64,000 nucleotides of DNA from Dinoroseobacter sp049800835 (lineage in GTDB: Bacteria; Pseudomonadota; Alphaproteobacteria; Rhodobacterales; Rhodobacteraceae). The stretch lies in assembly GCF_049800835.1 (NCBI RefSeq), contig NZ_JBNAFU010000001.1:930001-994000 (forward strand). The letters are read 5' to 3'. The position numbers and the translations under genes were made by a program. The notes under the pieces were generated by a model, which ran no database searches, was not told the DNA's origin, and saw only the letters and a program-made list of their open reading frames with translations. Below are positions 27,762 through 35,899 of the stretch, one piece after another (positions within the stretch are counted from its first letter, which is position 1; the number at the start of each line of letters is the position of its first letter).

Positions 27762-27785
27762 GGGATTAAATGGCAGATAAGTCCC
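27762..27785. promoter_or_regulatory. Shared GGGA-N16-TCCC motif, copy B, in the divergent promoter region
   Basis: GGGA and TCCC, an inverted pair, flank 16 bases containing TTAAATGGCA. It sits between the two divergent arms of the cluster, 92 bases from the 27669 start and 115 bases from the 27901 start. Being nearly symmetrical, it could control both directions. Confidence 0.5.
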
Positions 27786-27900
27786 CTGACCCAATTACTT
27801 CCCATTTCGTCCAGATTTCAGATTTGAAAACCGTGGCTTAGAGGTCCGATGTAGAGGCAGGCAACGGCACTGTTGTCCGTTTCAAACAGGAGAAGACCCA

Positions 27901-28542
27901 ATGACCAAACCGACATTTTCCGTTCTGGCCGCCGCAACGGCGATCGGTATTTCGCTCGCGTCTTTCACGCCGGCAACTGCGCAGACCGCGTTTATCCCCG
28001 GCAGCGCACAAACCCAGACCAGCCAGGGTGCCGTTCACCCGGCCTTCGCGCATTTCCGTGAACCGCAGCTGATGACCGCGCTCTACCACGGTGATCTGCG
28101 CGCCACCGGCAAATCAAAGGTGGAAACGATGCACTACCTGATGAAGATCATCTCTGCATTTGACGAACCTCAGGTGTGGTTCCGTATCGGGCAGCATGCT
28201 GACGTGGCGCTCGACCCCGAACTTGCGCCGGTCGCACGCGGCATTTTCATGACCGATCCCTCGCTCATGCAACCGGCCGGAGAGGCCGCGCTGAAAGGTG
28301 TCCTCGATGCGTTCATCAACATGGGCCAAGAGCGCAAACGGCAGATGAACGGGGGCGAGTTCAACCCGTTCAAGGAGATCACCGCGTTCAACCGAGGCAT
28401 GATCCAGAACACCAGCCCGTTCGCCCGGATCGCGGCGAATGCCGGGCATGATGCGAAGAACCTGATGTTGCTGGCGCAGGAGGACCCTGATGCCTTCATG
28501 CAGACCTACGGCGGCATTCGCACGTTCGTATATACCTATTGA
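27901..28542 (+). CDS. Exported protein of the CHAT cluster
   Basis: A 213-residue protein with a signal peptide of about 27 residues (cleavage near ATAQ-TAF) and an AGGAGAAG ribosome binding site. The mature part is mostly helical, with HPAFAHFREPQLMTALYHG and DPSLMQPAGEAALKGVLDAF. No family is recognised. It opens the rightward arm of the cluster, divergent from the secreted basic protein gene; the FNGAA-repeat gene follows after 11 bases. Confidence 0.8.
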   Translation: MTKPTFSVLAAATAIGISLASFTPATAQTAFIPGSAQTQTSQGAVHPAFAHFREPQLMTALYHGDLRATGKSKVETMHYLMKIISAFDEPQVWFRIGQHADVALDPELAPVARGIFMTDPSLMQPAGEAALKGVLDAFINMGQERKRQMNGGEFNPFKEITAFNRGMIQNTSPFARIAANAGHDAKNLMLLAQEDPDAFMQTYGGIRTFVYTY

Positions 28543-28553
28543 GGCGCTGCGTG

Positions 28554-28925
28554 ATGAACATCTTGAAATCTCCTCTTCCCTCGGTCGTTCTCATTGCAAC
28601 CACACTTGCGCTCCTGGCAGCGACAGGGGCGGCCTCCGCCAAGCCGCCCTTTCTGAAACCCGGCTTCAATGCGGCCGCCAAGGGACCCAACCTCACCCCT
28701 AGGTTCAACGGCGCTGCAAAGCGTCCGGCCCCGGTCTCGCCCAAGTTCAACGGGGCGGCGTCTGGCAAACCTCCGGCGCTCAAGCCCACGTTCAATGGCG
28801 CTGCACGCAAACCCCTGGGGCCGCAACGCTCGACAACCGGGCGCGCAACGGGCTCCGCCGGGGGGAAAGCGGGGGCATCGACCCTCGGGCGGGCAGGACC
28901 GCGTTTCACGCCCGGAGGGTTCTGA
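28554..28925 (+). CDS. Exported FNGAA-repeat protein
   Basis: A 123-residue protein with a signal peptide of about 29 residues (ATGAASA-KPP). The mature chain has four imperfect repeats centred on FNAAAK, FNGAAK, FNGAAS and FNGAAR, beginning at residues 38, 51, 65 and 80, each preceded by a P-x or P-xx step (LKPG, LTPR, VSPK, LKPT). The rest is Gly/Arg/Thr-rich and probably disordered. ATG 28554 is preferred over 28539 because it begins a normal signal peptide. Repeated short cores suggest multiple cleavage or binding sites; this is inference. Confidence 0.72.
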   Translation: MNILKSPLPSVVLIATTLALLAATGAASAKPPFLKPGFNAAAKGPNLTPRFNGAAKRPAPVSPKFNGAASGKPPALKPTFNGAARKPLGPQRSTTGRATGSAGGKAGASTLGRAGPRFTPGGF

Positions 28926-28956
28926 TCGCGCCATCCGGAAAAGCACCAACCCGATC

Positions 28957-28987
28957 GGGCCCGCGCCGCACCCCGCGACGCGGGCCT
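28957..28987 (+). terminator. GC-rich hairpin after the FNGAA-repeat gene
   Basis: GGCCCGCG and CGCGGGCC form a perfect 8-bp stem with a 13-base loop, 32 bases after the stop. The bases after it (GAGTTGTTGTC) are T-rich but not a run, so termination may be weak, allowing some transcription into the gene at 29028. Confidence 0.5.
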
Positions 28988-29027
28988 GAGTTGTTGTCAG
29001 CCGGCGTTTATTTGCTAGGTTGGCGCC

Positions 29028-30014
29028 ATGAACAGCACGTGCCCTCACACATCCGAAAACAACCCGCTGAACGCAGCGGCACGTGCCCCCAATGCCCCAC
29101 CCCGCAAGGGACGCCCCAGCGAAGCCCTCGGATCGTTCGATCTGCGCGACCACATTGACGTTGCAGCGCGGCTCCTGAGCTCAAAACCAAAAAATATCGA
29201 CCGAGATCAATGGCTCCGGCAGGAATGGGCCGCGCGCAACCCCGCTGCCAGTCTGGAGGGGGAGACGTATTTCATTCGCAAGCTTCACGGCAAGCGCGAT
29301 CTGGTAAGCCGGGATCTCAAGCAACTGCACGGTATCCTCGGGCTCTACAACATCGGCCTGATGGAATGTTGCGCGTGGCTGGACTTTGACGAAGGCTCTG
29401 CCGCACGCCGGGTGAAGTACTCCGCCGCGGAATTCGACGCAATCATTCGCGAGAAACTCAAGGACCATCAGAACCCGTTCGACATCTTCGTGCGCCACAC
29501 CCGGCTTGAGATATTTGTAGAGTACGAACGCAGCGGTCTCGAGAACCTCGCGATGGTCGATGGGCACGAGACCACACGTCAGCCCGCAACCAATCCCCAC
29601 ACACGCCCCCGCAAGATCCGCGCGGGGGAGGCATACCGGCTGCTGACCGCCCCGCTGACGGCAGGTCACATGCTGATCCTGCATAACCGCGAAGGCAAAG
29701 ACGTTGTGCAGGTCGCGAACGAGGCTTTCGGACTGGAACGGGGCGAGACGCTGGAACCCGGTGAGATGTTTGAAAGCCCGGTCGTCAATGCCCCACCGGA
29801 CCCCGGATTACGCCAGGTGGTGATCGTGAACTGGCCAAGCGGGCTGGACCCCGCACACCATTCGTTGACCGACCTGTTCGATGCCAGCCAGTCGACCTTC
29901 GATTTGCAGGTCCTGAGCCGGATCGCCGGCGCTGTCCTGCAGACCCATCAGGCGCCAGACCCCGAGCGCGTCCATGTGCGGTTTCTGCCCATGGACGTTG
30001 TTACGGCGGCCTGA
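29028..30014 (+). CDS. Unknown protein with DUF4384-like C-terminal domain
   Basis: A 328-residue cytosolic protein. Residues 40-170 are helical and charged, with DQWLRQEWAARNP and GETYFIRKLHGKRDL. Residues about 200-275 run IRAGEAYRLLTAPLTAGHML, then ILHNREGKDVVQV, ERGETLEPGEMFESP and VVIVNWPSGLD, a layout like DUF4384. That domain commonly accompanies bacterial caspase-like proteins. The match is by pattern only. A cysteine-containing N-terminus (MNSTCPHTSE) is not a signal peptide. It ends the rightward arm of the CHAT cluster; tRNA-Ser follows on the other strand. Confidence 0.75.
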   Translation: MNSTCPHTSENNPLNAAARAPNAPPRKGRPSEALGSFDLRDHIDVAARLLSSKPKNIDRDQWLRQEWAARNPAASLEGETYFIRKLHGKRDLVSRDLKQLHGILGLYNIGLMECCAWLDFDEGSAARRVKYSAAEFDAIIREKLKDHQNPFDIFVRHTRLEIFVEYERSGLENLAMVDGHETTRQPATNPHTRPRKIRAGEAYRLLTAPLTAGHMLILHNREGKDVVQVANEAFGLERGETLEPGEMFESPVVNAPPDPGLRQVVIVNWPSGLDPAHHSLTDLFDASQSTFDLQVLSRIAGAVLQTHQAPDPERVHVRFLPMDVVTAA

Positions 30015-30077
30015 GCCGTCGCGGAACTGCAAAGCGCGTGCCGCTCGGCAAGGGTCTGATGGTCGCGCAAAGCCGGG

Positions 30078-30167
30078 TGGCGGAGAGACAGGGATTCGAA
30101 CCCTGGGACCGCTCTCACGGTCAACGGTTTTCAAGACCGCCGCATTCGACCACTCTGCCACCTCTCC
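30078..30167 (-). tRNA. tRNA-Ser(UGA)
   Basis: A 90-nt class II tRNA on the minus strand, including encoded CCA. The acceptor GGAGAGG pairs with CCTCTCC-type 3' sequence, the anticodon loop CTTGAAA gives UGA, a long variable arm is present and the T arm contains GGTTCGAATCC. It is intact and carries no sign of insertion. Confidence 0.97.
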
Positions 30168-30368
30168 GGTGGGCCTGTTCGTAGCGCTCCGACTATCCGG
30201 GAACAAGACAAATGTGCCGCAACTTGCAGCAGATAATCGCAGAAGCGGGCGGATGTCTTTGCAACTTGCCGACAACACGGTAAGACTATTTTACGAATGG
30301 CGGAAACGCCGGGGAAACGGACCTCGCAGAAGGTCCACCCTTTCAGAGGCACACTGCGGGAGCAGGTT

Positions 30369-31265
30369 ATGGGTAGACACACGGCAGGACGCGCTCTGCT
30401 ACTCGGCACGCTATGTGTCGTGTTGGCCGCGTGTGAGGGGCAGGATCCTTTCGAATTTCTGAAGACTCCGCCAGCGTCCGAAAGCGGGGAAACGCCCGTT
30501 CAGACCGAAACGACCGGTCAGACGATCGAAGCCGAAGCCCCGGAGGTGTTCGGCGTCTCCGATACCGGGCTGTGGGATGGACGTCCTTCGCTTGGCGGTG
30601 TCTGGGTCGCCTATCCCGAGGTGGCCGATCCCGAGCGCGTGGTGATCCGGAATCAGGCCAACGGTTCGTTCGTGATCGGCGCGCTGTTCCGGCGCGAACG
30701 CGACAACCCCGGACCACGGTTCCAAGTTTCTTCCGATGCCGCGGCGGCGCTAAACATCCTTGCGGGTCAGCCGACCGAGTTGGAAGTTGTCGCCCTGCGA
30801 AAGGTCGTCACAGAGCGCGCGGCGCAGGAAGCCGAAGCCGCCGCAACCGCCGCTGCTGCCCCGGCACCGGAGCCGGAACCGGCAGGGATCGATCCGGCCG
30901 CCGTTGCGGCCGCCGCGATTGCCCAGTCAGAGGGGCGCGATATCGACTTCGACAGCGCGCTGCCGCAATCCGCCACCGCCGGACCCGTCGAAACAACCCC
31001 GTTGGAAGCCCCGGCGCCGGTCGCGTCCTCGCTTGAAAAGCCCTATATCCAGATCGGGATATTCAGCGAAGAAGCCAACGCGCGTCGCACGACCCAGCAG
31101 ATGTCGGACGCCGGGTTGGCTGCGGAAACACTTGAGCAAGAATCCCAGGGTAAACAGTTCTTCCGGGTCATCGTTGGCCCTGCTCCGACGATCGAAGCGC
31201 GCGCCCAGGCTCTGGCCAGTGTGCGTGCTCTGGGCTTCACCGACGCCTATTTCGTCACGAATTAA
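30369..31265 (+). CDS. SPOR-domain lipoprotein
   Basis: A 298-residue lipoprotein with lipobox LAAC (Cys22). The middle is Ala/Pro/Glu-rich and likely disordered. The C-terminal 75 residues form a SPOR domain (YIQIGIFSEEANARRTTQQM, then FRVIVGPAPTIEARAQALA), which binds denuded septal peptidoglycan. ATG 30369 gives the lipoprotein signal; an earlier start at 30297 would bury it. The D,D-carboxypeptidase gene follows after 12 bases, supporting a cell-wall role. Confidence 0.9.
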   Translation: MGRHTAGRALLLGTLCVVLAACEGQDPFEFLKTPPASESGETPVQTETTGQTIEAEAPEVFGVSDTGLWDGRPSLGGVWVAYPEVADPERVVIRNQANGSFVIGALFRRERDNPGPRFQVSSDAAAALNILAGQPTELEVVALRKVVTERAAQEAEAAATAAAAPAPEPEPAGIDPAAVAAAAIAQSEGRDIDFDSALPQSATAGPVETTPLEAPAPVASSLEKPYIQIGIFSEEANARRTTQQMSDAGLAAETLEQESQGKQFFRVIVGPAPTIEARAQALASVRALGFTDAYFVTN

Positions 31266-31277
31266 GAGGCACGTGAG

Positions 31278-32447
31278 ATGAAACGTTTGATCCTCGGCCT
31301 GTGCGCGCTGTTTGTGGCGGGCCTGCAACCGGCTTTCGCGGCGTTTGAGACACGCGCGAGTGCGGCCTATGTCGTAGACCTGACCACCGATACGGTCCTG
31401 TTGTCCAAAGACGCAGAGATCCCTCTGCCGCCCGCGTCCATGTCGAAACTCATGACGCTGTACATGTTGTTCGACGCGCTGGAAAAGAACCCCTCGGTCG
31501 ACCTGGACACCCGGTTCGGAGTGTCCGCCAAGGCAATGGCCAAGGGCGGCTCGACGATGTTTCTGACAGAGCGCGACCGCCCGACCGTTGAAGAACTGAT
31601 CAAGGGCATTGTCGTGCAATCGGGCAATGACGCGACCGTGGTGGTTGCCGAAGGCCTCGCCGGAACCGAAGACGCATTTGCCCGGTTGATGACCGAAAAG
31701 GCCCAATCGCTCGGGATGACCCAGTCGACCTTTGCAAATGCCTCCGGCTGGCCGGATCCGCGCCACCGGATGAGCATGAAGGATCTGGCCATCCTGACCG
31801 AGCGCATCATCGAGGATTATCCGCAGTATTATGGGTACTTCGCGCTGTCCGAATGGGGCTTTGACGAGCGTGCACCCAAGAATCGGTACAACCGTAACCC
31901 TTTGCTGAACCTCGGGATCGGGGCTGACGGTCTGAAGACCGGCCATACCCAGGAGGCCGGGTATGGACTGGTCGGATCGGCTCAACAAGGGGCGCGTCGG
32001 ATTGTCTTTGTTGTTACCGGACTGGAAAGCGAGCGCGAGCGGGCGGAGGAATCCGAACGCATTGTCAGCTGGGCCTTCCGGCAATTCGTGCAAAGGCAGC
32101 TGGCGAGCGAGGGCACAAGGCTCGCCGATCTACCTGTCTGGGTTGGCGCTCAGAGCAGTGTCGGGGCAGTGGCCCCTGAAACGATCGCCCCACTCGTTCC
32201 CTTGCTTGCAACCGGTTCGCTGACCACGGAGGTGGAGGCAAACACACCGCTGGAAGCCCCGATTGCCGCCGGACAGGAGATTGCGACACTCGTCGTGAAG
32301 GGCCCGGAGATGGAGCCGCGCCGCTTCCCGCTCGTCGCTGAAACAGCCGTCGAAAAGGGCGGAGCGCTGGTACGGATGCAGGCTGCCGCACAAGTGCTGC
32401 TGCGCGAGGTTCTGGCAGATGATGAAGCCCAGGTCGAAACGCAATAG
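31278..32447 (+). CDS. D-alanyl-D-alanine carboxypeptidase (PBP5/6 type)
   Basis: A 389-residue exported serine peptidase trimming peptidoglycan pentapeptides. Signal peptide of about 21 residues; SxxK is SMSK at residues 54-57, SxN is SGN in VVQSGNDATV, and KTG appears in LKTGHTQEAGYG. The C-terminal PBP5-type beta domain and an amphipathic end follow. It lies between the SPOR lipoprotein and tmk in a tight plus-strand run. Confidence 0.95.
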   Translation: MKRLILGLCALFVAGLQPAFAAFETRASAAYVVDLTTDTVLLSKDAEIPLPPASMSKLMTLYMLFDALEKNPSVDLDTRFGVSAKAMAKGGSTMFLTERDRPTVEELIKGIVVQSGNDATVVVAEGLAGTEDAFARLMTEKAQSLGMTQSTFANASGWPDPRHRMSMKDLAILTERIIEDYPQYYGYFALSEWGFDERAPKNRYNRNPLLNLGIGADGLKTGHTQEAGYGLVGSAQQGARRIVFVVTGLESERERAEESERIVSWAFRQFVQRQLASEGTRLADLPVWVGAQSSVGAVAPETIAPLVPLLATGSLTTEVEANTPLEAPIAAGQEIATLVVKGPEMEPRRFPLVAETAVEKGGALVRMQAAAQVLLREVLADDEAQVETQ

Positions 32448-32453
32448 CCCTTC

Positions 32454-33071
32454 GTGACCGGACGTTTCATCAGCTTCGAAGGGATCGACGGGTCCGGCAA
32501 ATCCACACAATCGCGACGTCTTGCGGACAGTTTGCGATCGCAGGGACACAACCCGCTTCTGACGCGGGAACCGGGCGGGTCCGCTGGGGCAGAAGACATC
32601 CGCGCGCTGTTGGTCTCGGGCGATCCGGACCGTTGGTCTCCGGAGACCGAGATCCTGCTGTTCACTGCGGCGCGGCGGGATCATCTGGAGCGCACGATTG
32701 CTCCCGCGCTGACCGCCGGGCGCGACGTGATCACGGACCGGTTTGCCGACAGCACCCGCGTCTACCAGGGCACCACGCGCGGCGACTTACGCGGACTGGT
32801 TGACGCGCTGCATGCGCAGGTGATCGGCACGGAACCCGATCTGACCCTGATCATCGACATGGACCCCGCCGAAGCGTTGCGGCGGGGCCTTGCGCGCGAC
32901 AGTGGCGAGGATCGGTTCGAAGACTTTGGCCTGGATTTCCAGATGCGGTTGCGCGCGGGCTTTCTTGCACTTGCCGAAGAATACCCCGAAAGATGTGTCG
33001 TGATTGATGGCACCCGTGATGCCGACAGCGTGGCAGCGGACGTGTTGCAGACACTGGTGAAACGACACTGA
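32454..33071 (+). CDS. tmk: Thymidylate kinase
   Basis: A 205-residue kinase converting dTMP to dTDP. The P-loop is FEGIDGSGKST (residues 8-18); TREPGGS, TDRFADST and the LID RDSGEDRFED follow as in bacterial Tmk. The start codon is GTG at 32454, six bases after the preceding stop. holB follows after 13 bases; the tmk-holB order is widely conserved. Confidence 0.96.
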   Translation: MTGRFISFEGIDGSGKSTQSRRLADSLRSQGHNPLLTREPGGSAGAEDIRALLVSGDPDRWSPETEILLFTAARRDHLERTIAPALTAGRDVITDRFADSTRVYQGTTRGDLRGLVDALHAQVIGTEPDLTLIIDMDPAEALRRGLARDSGEDRFEDFGLDFQMRLRAGFLALAEEYPERCVVIDGTRDADSVAADVLQTLVKRH

Positions 33072-33084
33072 CACAGGCAGGCGA

Positions 33085-34245
33085 ATGATGGACGTGCCCG
33101 CAGAGGCCCCTGCCCCCGAGGCAGACCGCCAGCCCGGCGCGCCCCACCCGCGCGAAACGACAACCCTGTTCGGCCAGGACGCGGCTGAGCGCGCATTTCT
33201 GGAGGCGTTCAATGCAGGGCGGCTGCATCATGCCTGGCTTCTCTCGGGTCCTGAAGGGATCGGAAAGGCGACGCTTGCCTGGCGTATCGCGAGGTTTCTC
33301 CTGACCCGGCCCCTTCAGAGCAGCAATGCAGGGGGCGGCCTGTTTGGCGAGGATCTGGCCCCCGCGCCGCCCCGGACGCTTGATACCGACCCTGATCATC
33401 CTGCGGTGCGCCGCGCGGCGGCCTTGTCCGAACCGCGGCTTTTTCTGCTACGGCGCCCTTGGGACGCTGAAAAGGGTCGCTTCAAACAGGACATCCCGGT
33501 GGACGAGGTGCGTCGCCTGAAGTCGTTTTTCAACTTTTCTGCGGTAGATGGCGGGCGGCGTGTCGTGATCGTGGATGCGGCGGACGACCTGAACACCGCC
33601 GCTGCCAACGCGTTGCTCAAAGTGTTGGAAGAACCGCCGCGGGACACAGTCCTTTTGCTGGTTAGCCACGCGCCCTCGCGGCTGCTTCCGACGATCCGCA
33701 GCCGGTGCAGGTCGCTGCCCCTCCGGCAGCTTGCAGATCAGGACCTGTCAGAGGCGCTGCGAGCCGCCTTTCAGGACGACGCGCCTGACCTGCCTGCTCT
33801 CATTGCGCTGGCAGATGGCTCCGCGGGCCGCGCTCTGCAACTGCATGAGGCAGGTGGGCCCGAGGCGTACGCCGCGCTGATTGCTCTGCTGTCCGACCTG
33901 CCGCGCCTTGACCGCCCTGCCATGGTCAAGCTAGCCGACAGCGCCGCTGCGCGCGGGGCGGAGGACCGCTTCGACCTGCTTCTGACCCTCACCGAGTTTT
34001 TTCTGCACCGTCTGGCGCGCACCGGCGCGATGGGTGCCGCGCCCTCAGAGGCTGTGCAAGGCGAGGGTGCCCTTCTTGCGCGGCTATGCCCGACACCCGC
34101 TCATGCACGGATCTGGGCGCAGACCGGGGCTGAGATTGTTCCCCGAGCGCGCGCGGGGCGTGCAGTGAACCTTGACGCTTCTGCGCTTCTGATCGATATG
34201 TTTCTTGGGCTGCAATCCACCGCTGCGGGGCCCGCGGCGGCCTGA
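33085..34245 (+). CDS. holB: DNA polymerase III subunit delta'
   Basis: A 386-residue clamp-loader subunit. The P-loop region is LLSGPEGIGKATLAWRIARF; NTAAANALLKVLEEPP and TIRSRCRSLPL (SRC motif) are typical of delta'. Two ATG codons in tandem start it (33085, 33088). It belongs to the tmk-holB-tatD run. Confidence 0.93.
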   Translation: MMDVPAEAPAPEADRQPGAPHPRETTTLFGQDAAERAFLEAFNAGRLHHAWLLSGPEGIGKATLAWRIARFLLTRPLQSSNAGGGLFGEDLAPAPPRTLDTDPDHPAVRRAAALSEPRLFLLRRPWDAEKGRFKQDIPVDEVRRLKSFFNFSAVDGGRRVVIVDAADDLNTAAANALLKVLEEPPRDTVLLLVSHAPSRLLPTIRSRCRSLPLRQLADQDLSEALRAAFQDDAPDLPALIALADGSAGRALQLHEAGGPEAYAALIALLSDLPRLDRPAMVKLADSAAARGAEDRFDLLLTLTEFFLHRLARTGAMGAAPSEAVQGEGALLARLCPTPAHARIWAQTGAEIVPRARAGRAVNLDASALLIDMFLGLQSTAAGPAAA

Positions 34246-34284
34246 TCCTCCTGACCGTGGCCGCATTGAAAACGAAAGCCTCCC

Positions 34285-35097
34285 ATGCCGCCTGCCGCCC
34301 TTGTCGACAGCCATTGTCATCTTGATTTTCCTGATTTTGAAGGTGAGCTGCCGCAGCTGATCGCGCGCGCCAACGCCGCCGGTGTGACGCGGATGGTCAC
34401 GATCTGCACGCGCCTGCGCAACGAACCCATCGTACGCGCGATCGCGGAGGCCCACGCGCCGGTGTTCTACGCGGCAGGCACCCACCCGATGAGCGTGGCC
34501 GATGAACCGATGGCACGTGTCGAGGCGCTTGTGTCGCTGGCACAGCACCCGAAATTCGTGGGGATCGGCGAAACCGGCCTCGACTACCATTACACGTCCG
34601 AAACCGCCGCTGCACAGCAGGACAGCTTCCGCATCCACATCGAGGCCGCGCGCCAGACCGGCCTACCGCTCATCATCCACGCCCGCGCGGCGGATGAGGA
34701 TATGGCGCGCATCCTGACAGAGGAATATCAGGCAGCCCCCTATAGCTGCGTCATGCACTGCTTTTCCTCCGGTGCTGGCCTTGCCCAAGCCGCGTTGGAT
34801 CTGGGGTTCTACCTGTCGATGTCGGGCATCGCCGCGTTCAAGAAGAGCGCCGAACTGCGCGAGATTTTCTCAAGCGCACCAGTGGACCGCGTTTTGGTCG
34901 AAACCGACGCGCCTTACCTTGCGCCGCCTCCGCATCGAGGCAAACGCAACGAGCCGGCCTTTGTCGCCCTGACCGCGCAAACCGGCGCGGAGGTCTTCGG
35001 ATTGACCCTCGATGCGTTCGCCGCGCAGACCAGCGCCAATTTCGACAGACTGTTTTCCAAGGCTGCCGCATGGGACGCGCAGCAAGGGGCGGCCTGA
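34285..35097 (+). CDS. TatD-family metal-dependent hydrolase
   Basis: A 270-residue TIM-barrel hydrolase. Metal-binding motifs: DSHCHLDF at the N-terminus, GIGETGLDYHY, IIHARAADED, MHCFSSG and ETDAPYLAPPPHRGKRNEP. Family members are 3'-5' DNA or RNA exonucleases. It sits 39 bases after holB and one base before the MBL hydrolase gene. Confidence 0.94.
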   Translation: MPPAALVDSHCHLDFPDFEGELPQLIARANAAGVTRMVTICTRLRNEPIVRAIAEAHAPVFYAAGTHPMSVADEPMARVEALVSLAQHPKFVGIGETGLDYHYTSETAAAQQDSFRIHIEAARQTGLPLIIHARAADEDMARILTEEYQAAPYSCVMHCFSSGAGLAQAALDLGFYLSMSGIAAFKKSAELREIFSSAPVDRVLVETDAPYLAPPPHRGKRNEPAFVALTAQTGAEVFGLTLDAFAAQTSANFDRLFSKAAAWDAQQGAA

Positions 35098-35098
35098 T

Positions 35099-35899
35099 AT
35101 GGATGAGTTGAAGTTCACCATTCTGGGCTGTGGATCCTCTGGCGGCGTTCCACGCCTTGGTGGGCTCTGGGGCGACTGCGATCCCGAAAACCCCAAAAAC
35201 CGGCGCACACGCTGCTCGCTCTTGGTCGAAAGGACTGGCGCAGGGGGAACAACGCGGGTGCTGATCGACACCTCCCCGGATATGCGGGCGCAATTGCTGG
35301 ACGCGGGCGTCGGCGCGCTGGACGCGGTTGTCTTCACCCATGCCCATGCGGATCATACCCACGGCCTCGACGATCTGCGGATGATCGTGTTCAACATGCG
35401 CAAACGCCTGAGTGTCTGGGCCGACAGCCCGACGCAGGCCAGCCTCATGGCGCGGTTCGGCTACGCGTTCGTCCAGCCCAAGGGCAGTTCCTACCCACCC
35501 ATCCTCGACATGTACACGATCGACGGTCCGATCGAGATCGAGGGCCCGGGGGGCGTGCTGCGCTTGGAACCTTTCGAGGTGAACCACGGCGCGATCGACG
35601 CACTCGGGTTCCGTATCGCCGATGTCGCCTACTTGCCGGATGTTGCGGAACTGACGGACGAAGCGCGCGCCGCGCTACGGGATCTCGACATCTGGATTGT
35701 CGATGCCTTGCGCCGCGATCCGCATCCAACCCACGCACACCTGGCCAGGACACTGGAATGGATCAAAGCACTCGCGCCGAAGCAGGCCGTGTTGACCAAC
35801 ATGCATATCGATCTGGATTATGTGACGGTGGAGGCCGAAACGCCGGACCATATCACACCAGCCTATGACGGTATGGTGCTGCGCCGCCCCATTTCATGA
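35099..35899 (+). CDS. MBL-fold phosphodiesterase-like hydrolase (PhnP-like)
   Basis: A 266-residue metallo-beta-lactamase-fold protein. GCGSSGGVPRLGG at the N-terminus, LIDTSPDMRAQL, and the metal motif FTHAHADHTHGLDDLR match the PhnP/RNase Z-like branch. ATG 35099 follows the tatD stop by one base. PhnP-like members hydrolyse cyclic phosphodiesters, but this copy is far from the phn genes, so its substrate is open. Stop overlaps the next start by four bases. Confidence 0.9.
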   Translation: MDELKFTILGCGSSGGVPRLGGLWGDCDPENPKNRRTRCSLLVERTGAGGTTRVLIDTSPDMRAQLLDAGVGALDAVVFTHAHADHTHGLDDLRMIVFNMRKRLSVWADSPTQASLMARFGYAFVQPKGSSYPPILDMYTIDGPIEIEGPGGVLRLEPFEVNHGAIDALGFRIADVAYLPDVAELTDEARAALRDLDIWIVDALRRDPHPTHAHLARTLEWIKALAPKQAVLTNMHIDLDYVTVEAETPDHITPAYDGMVLRRPIS

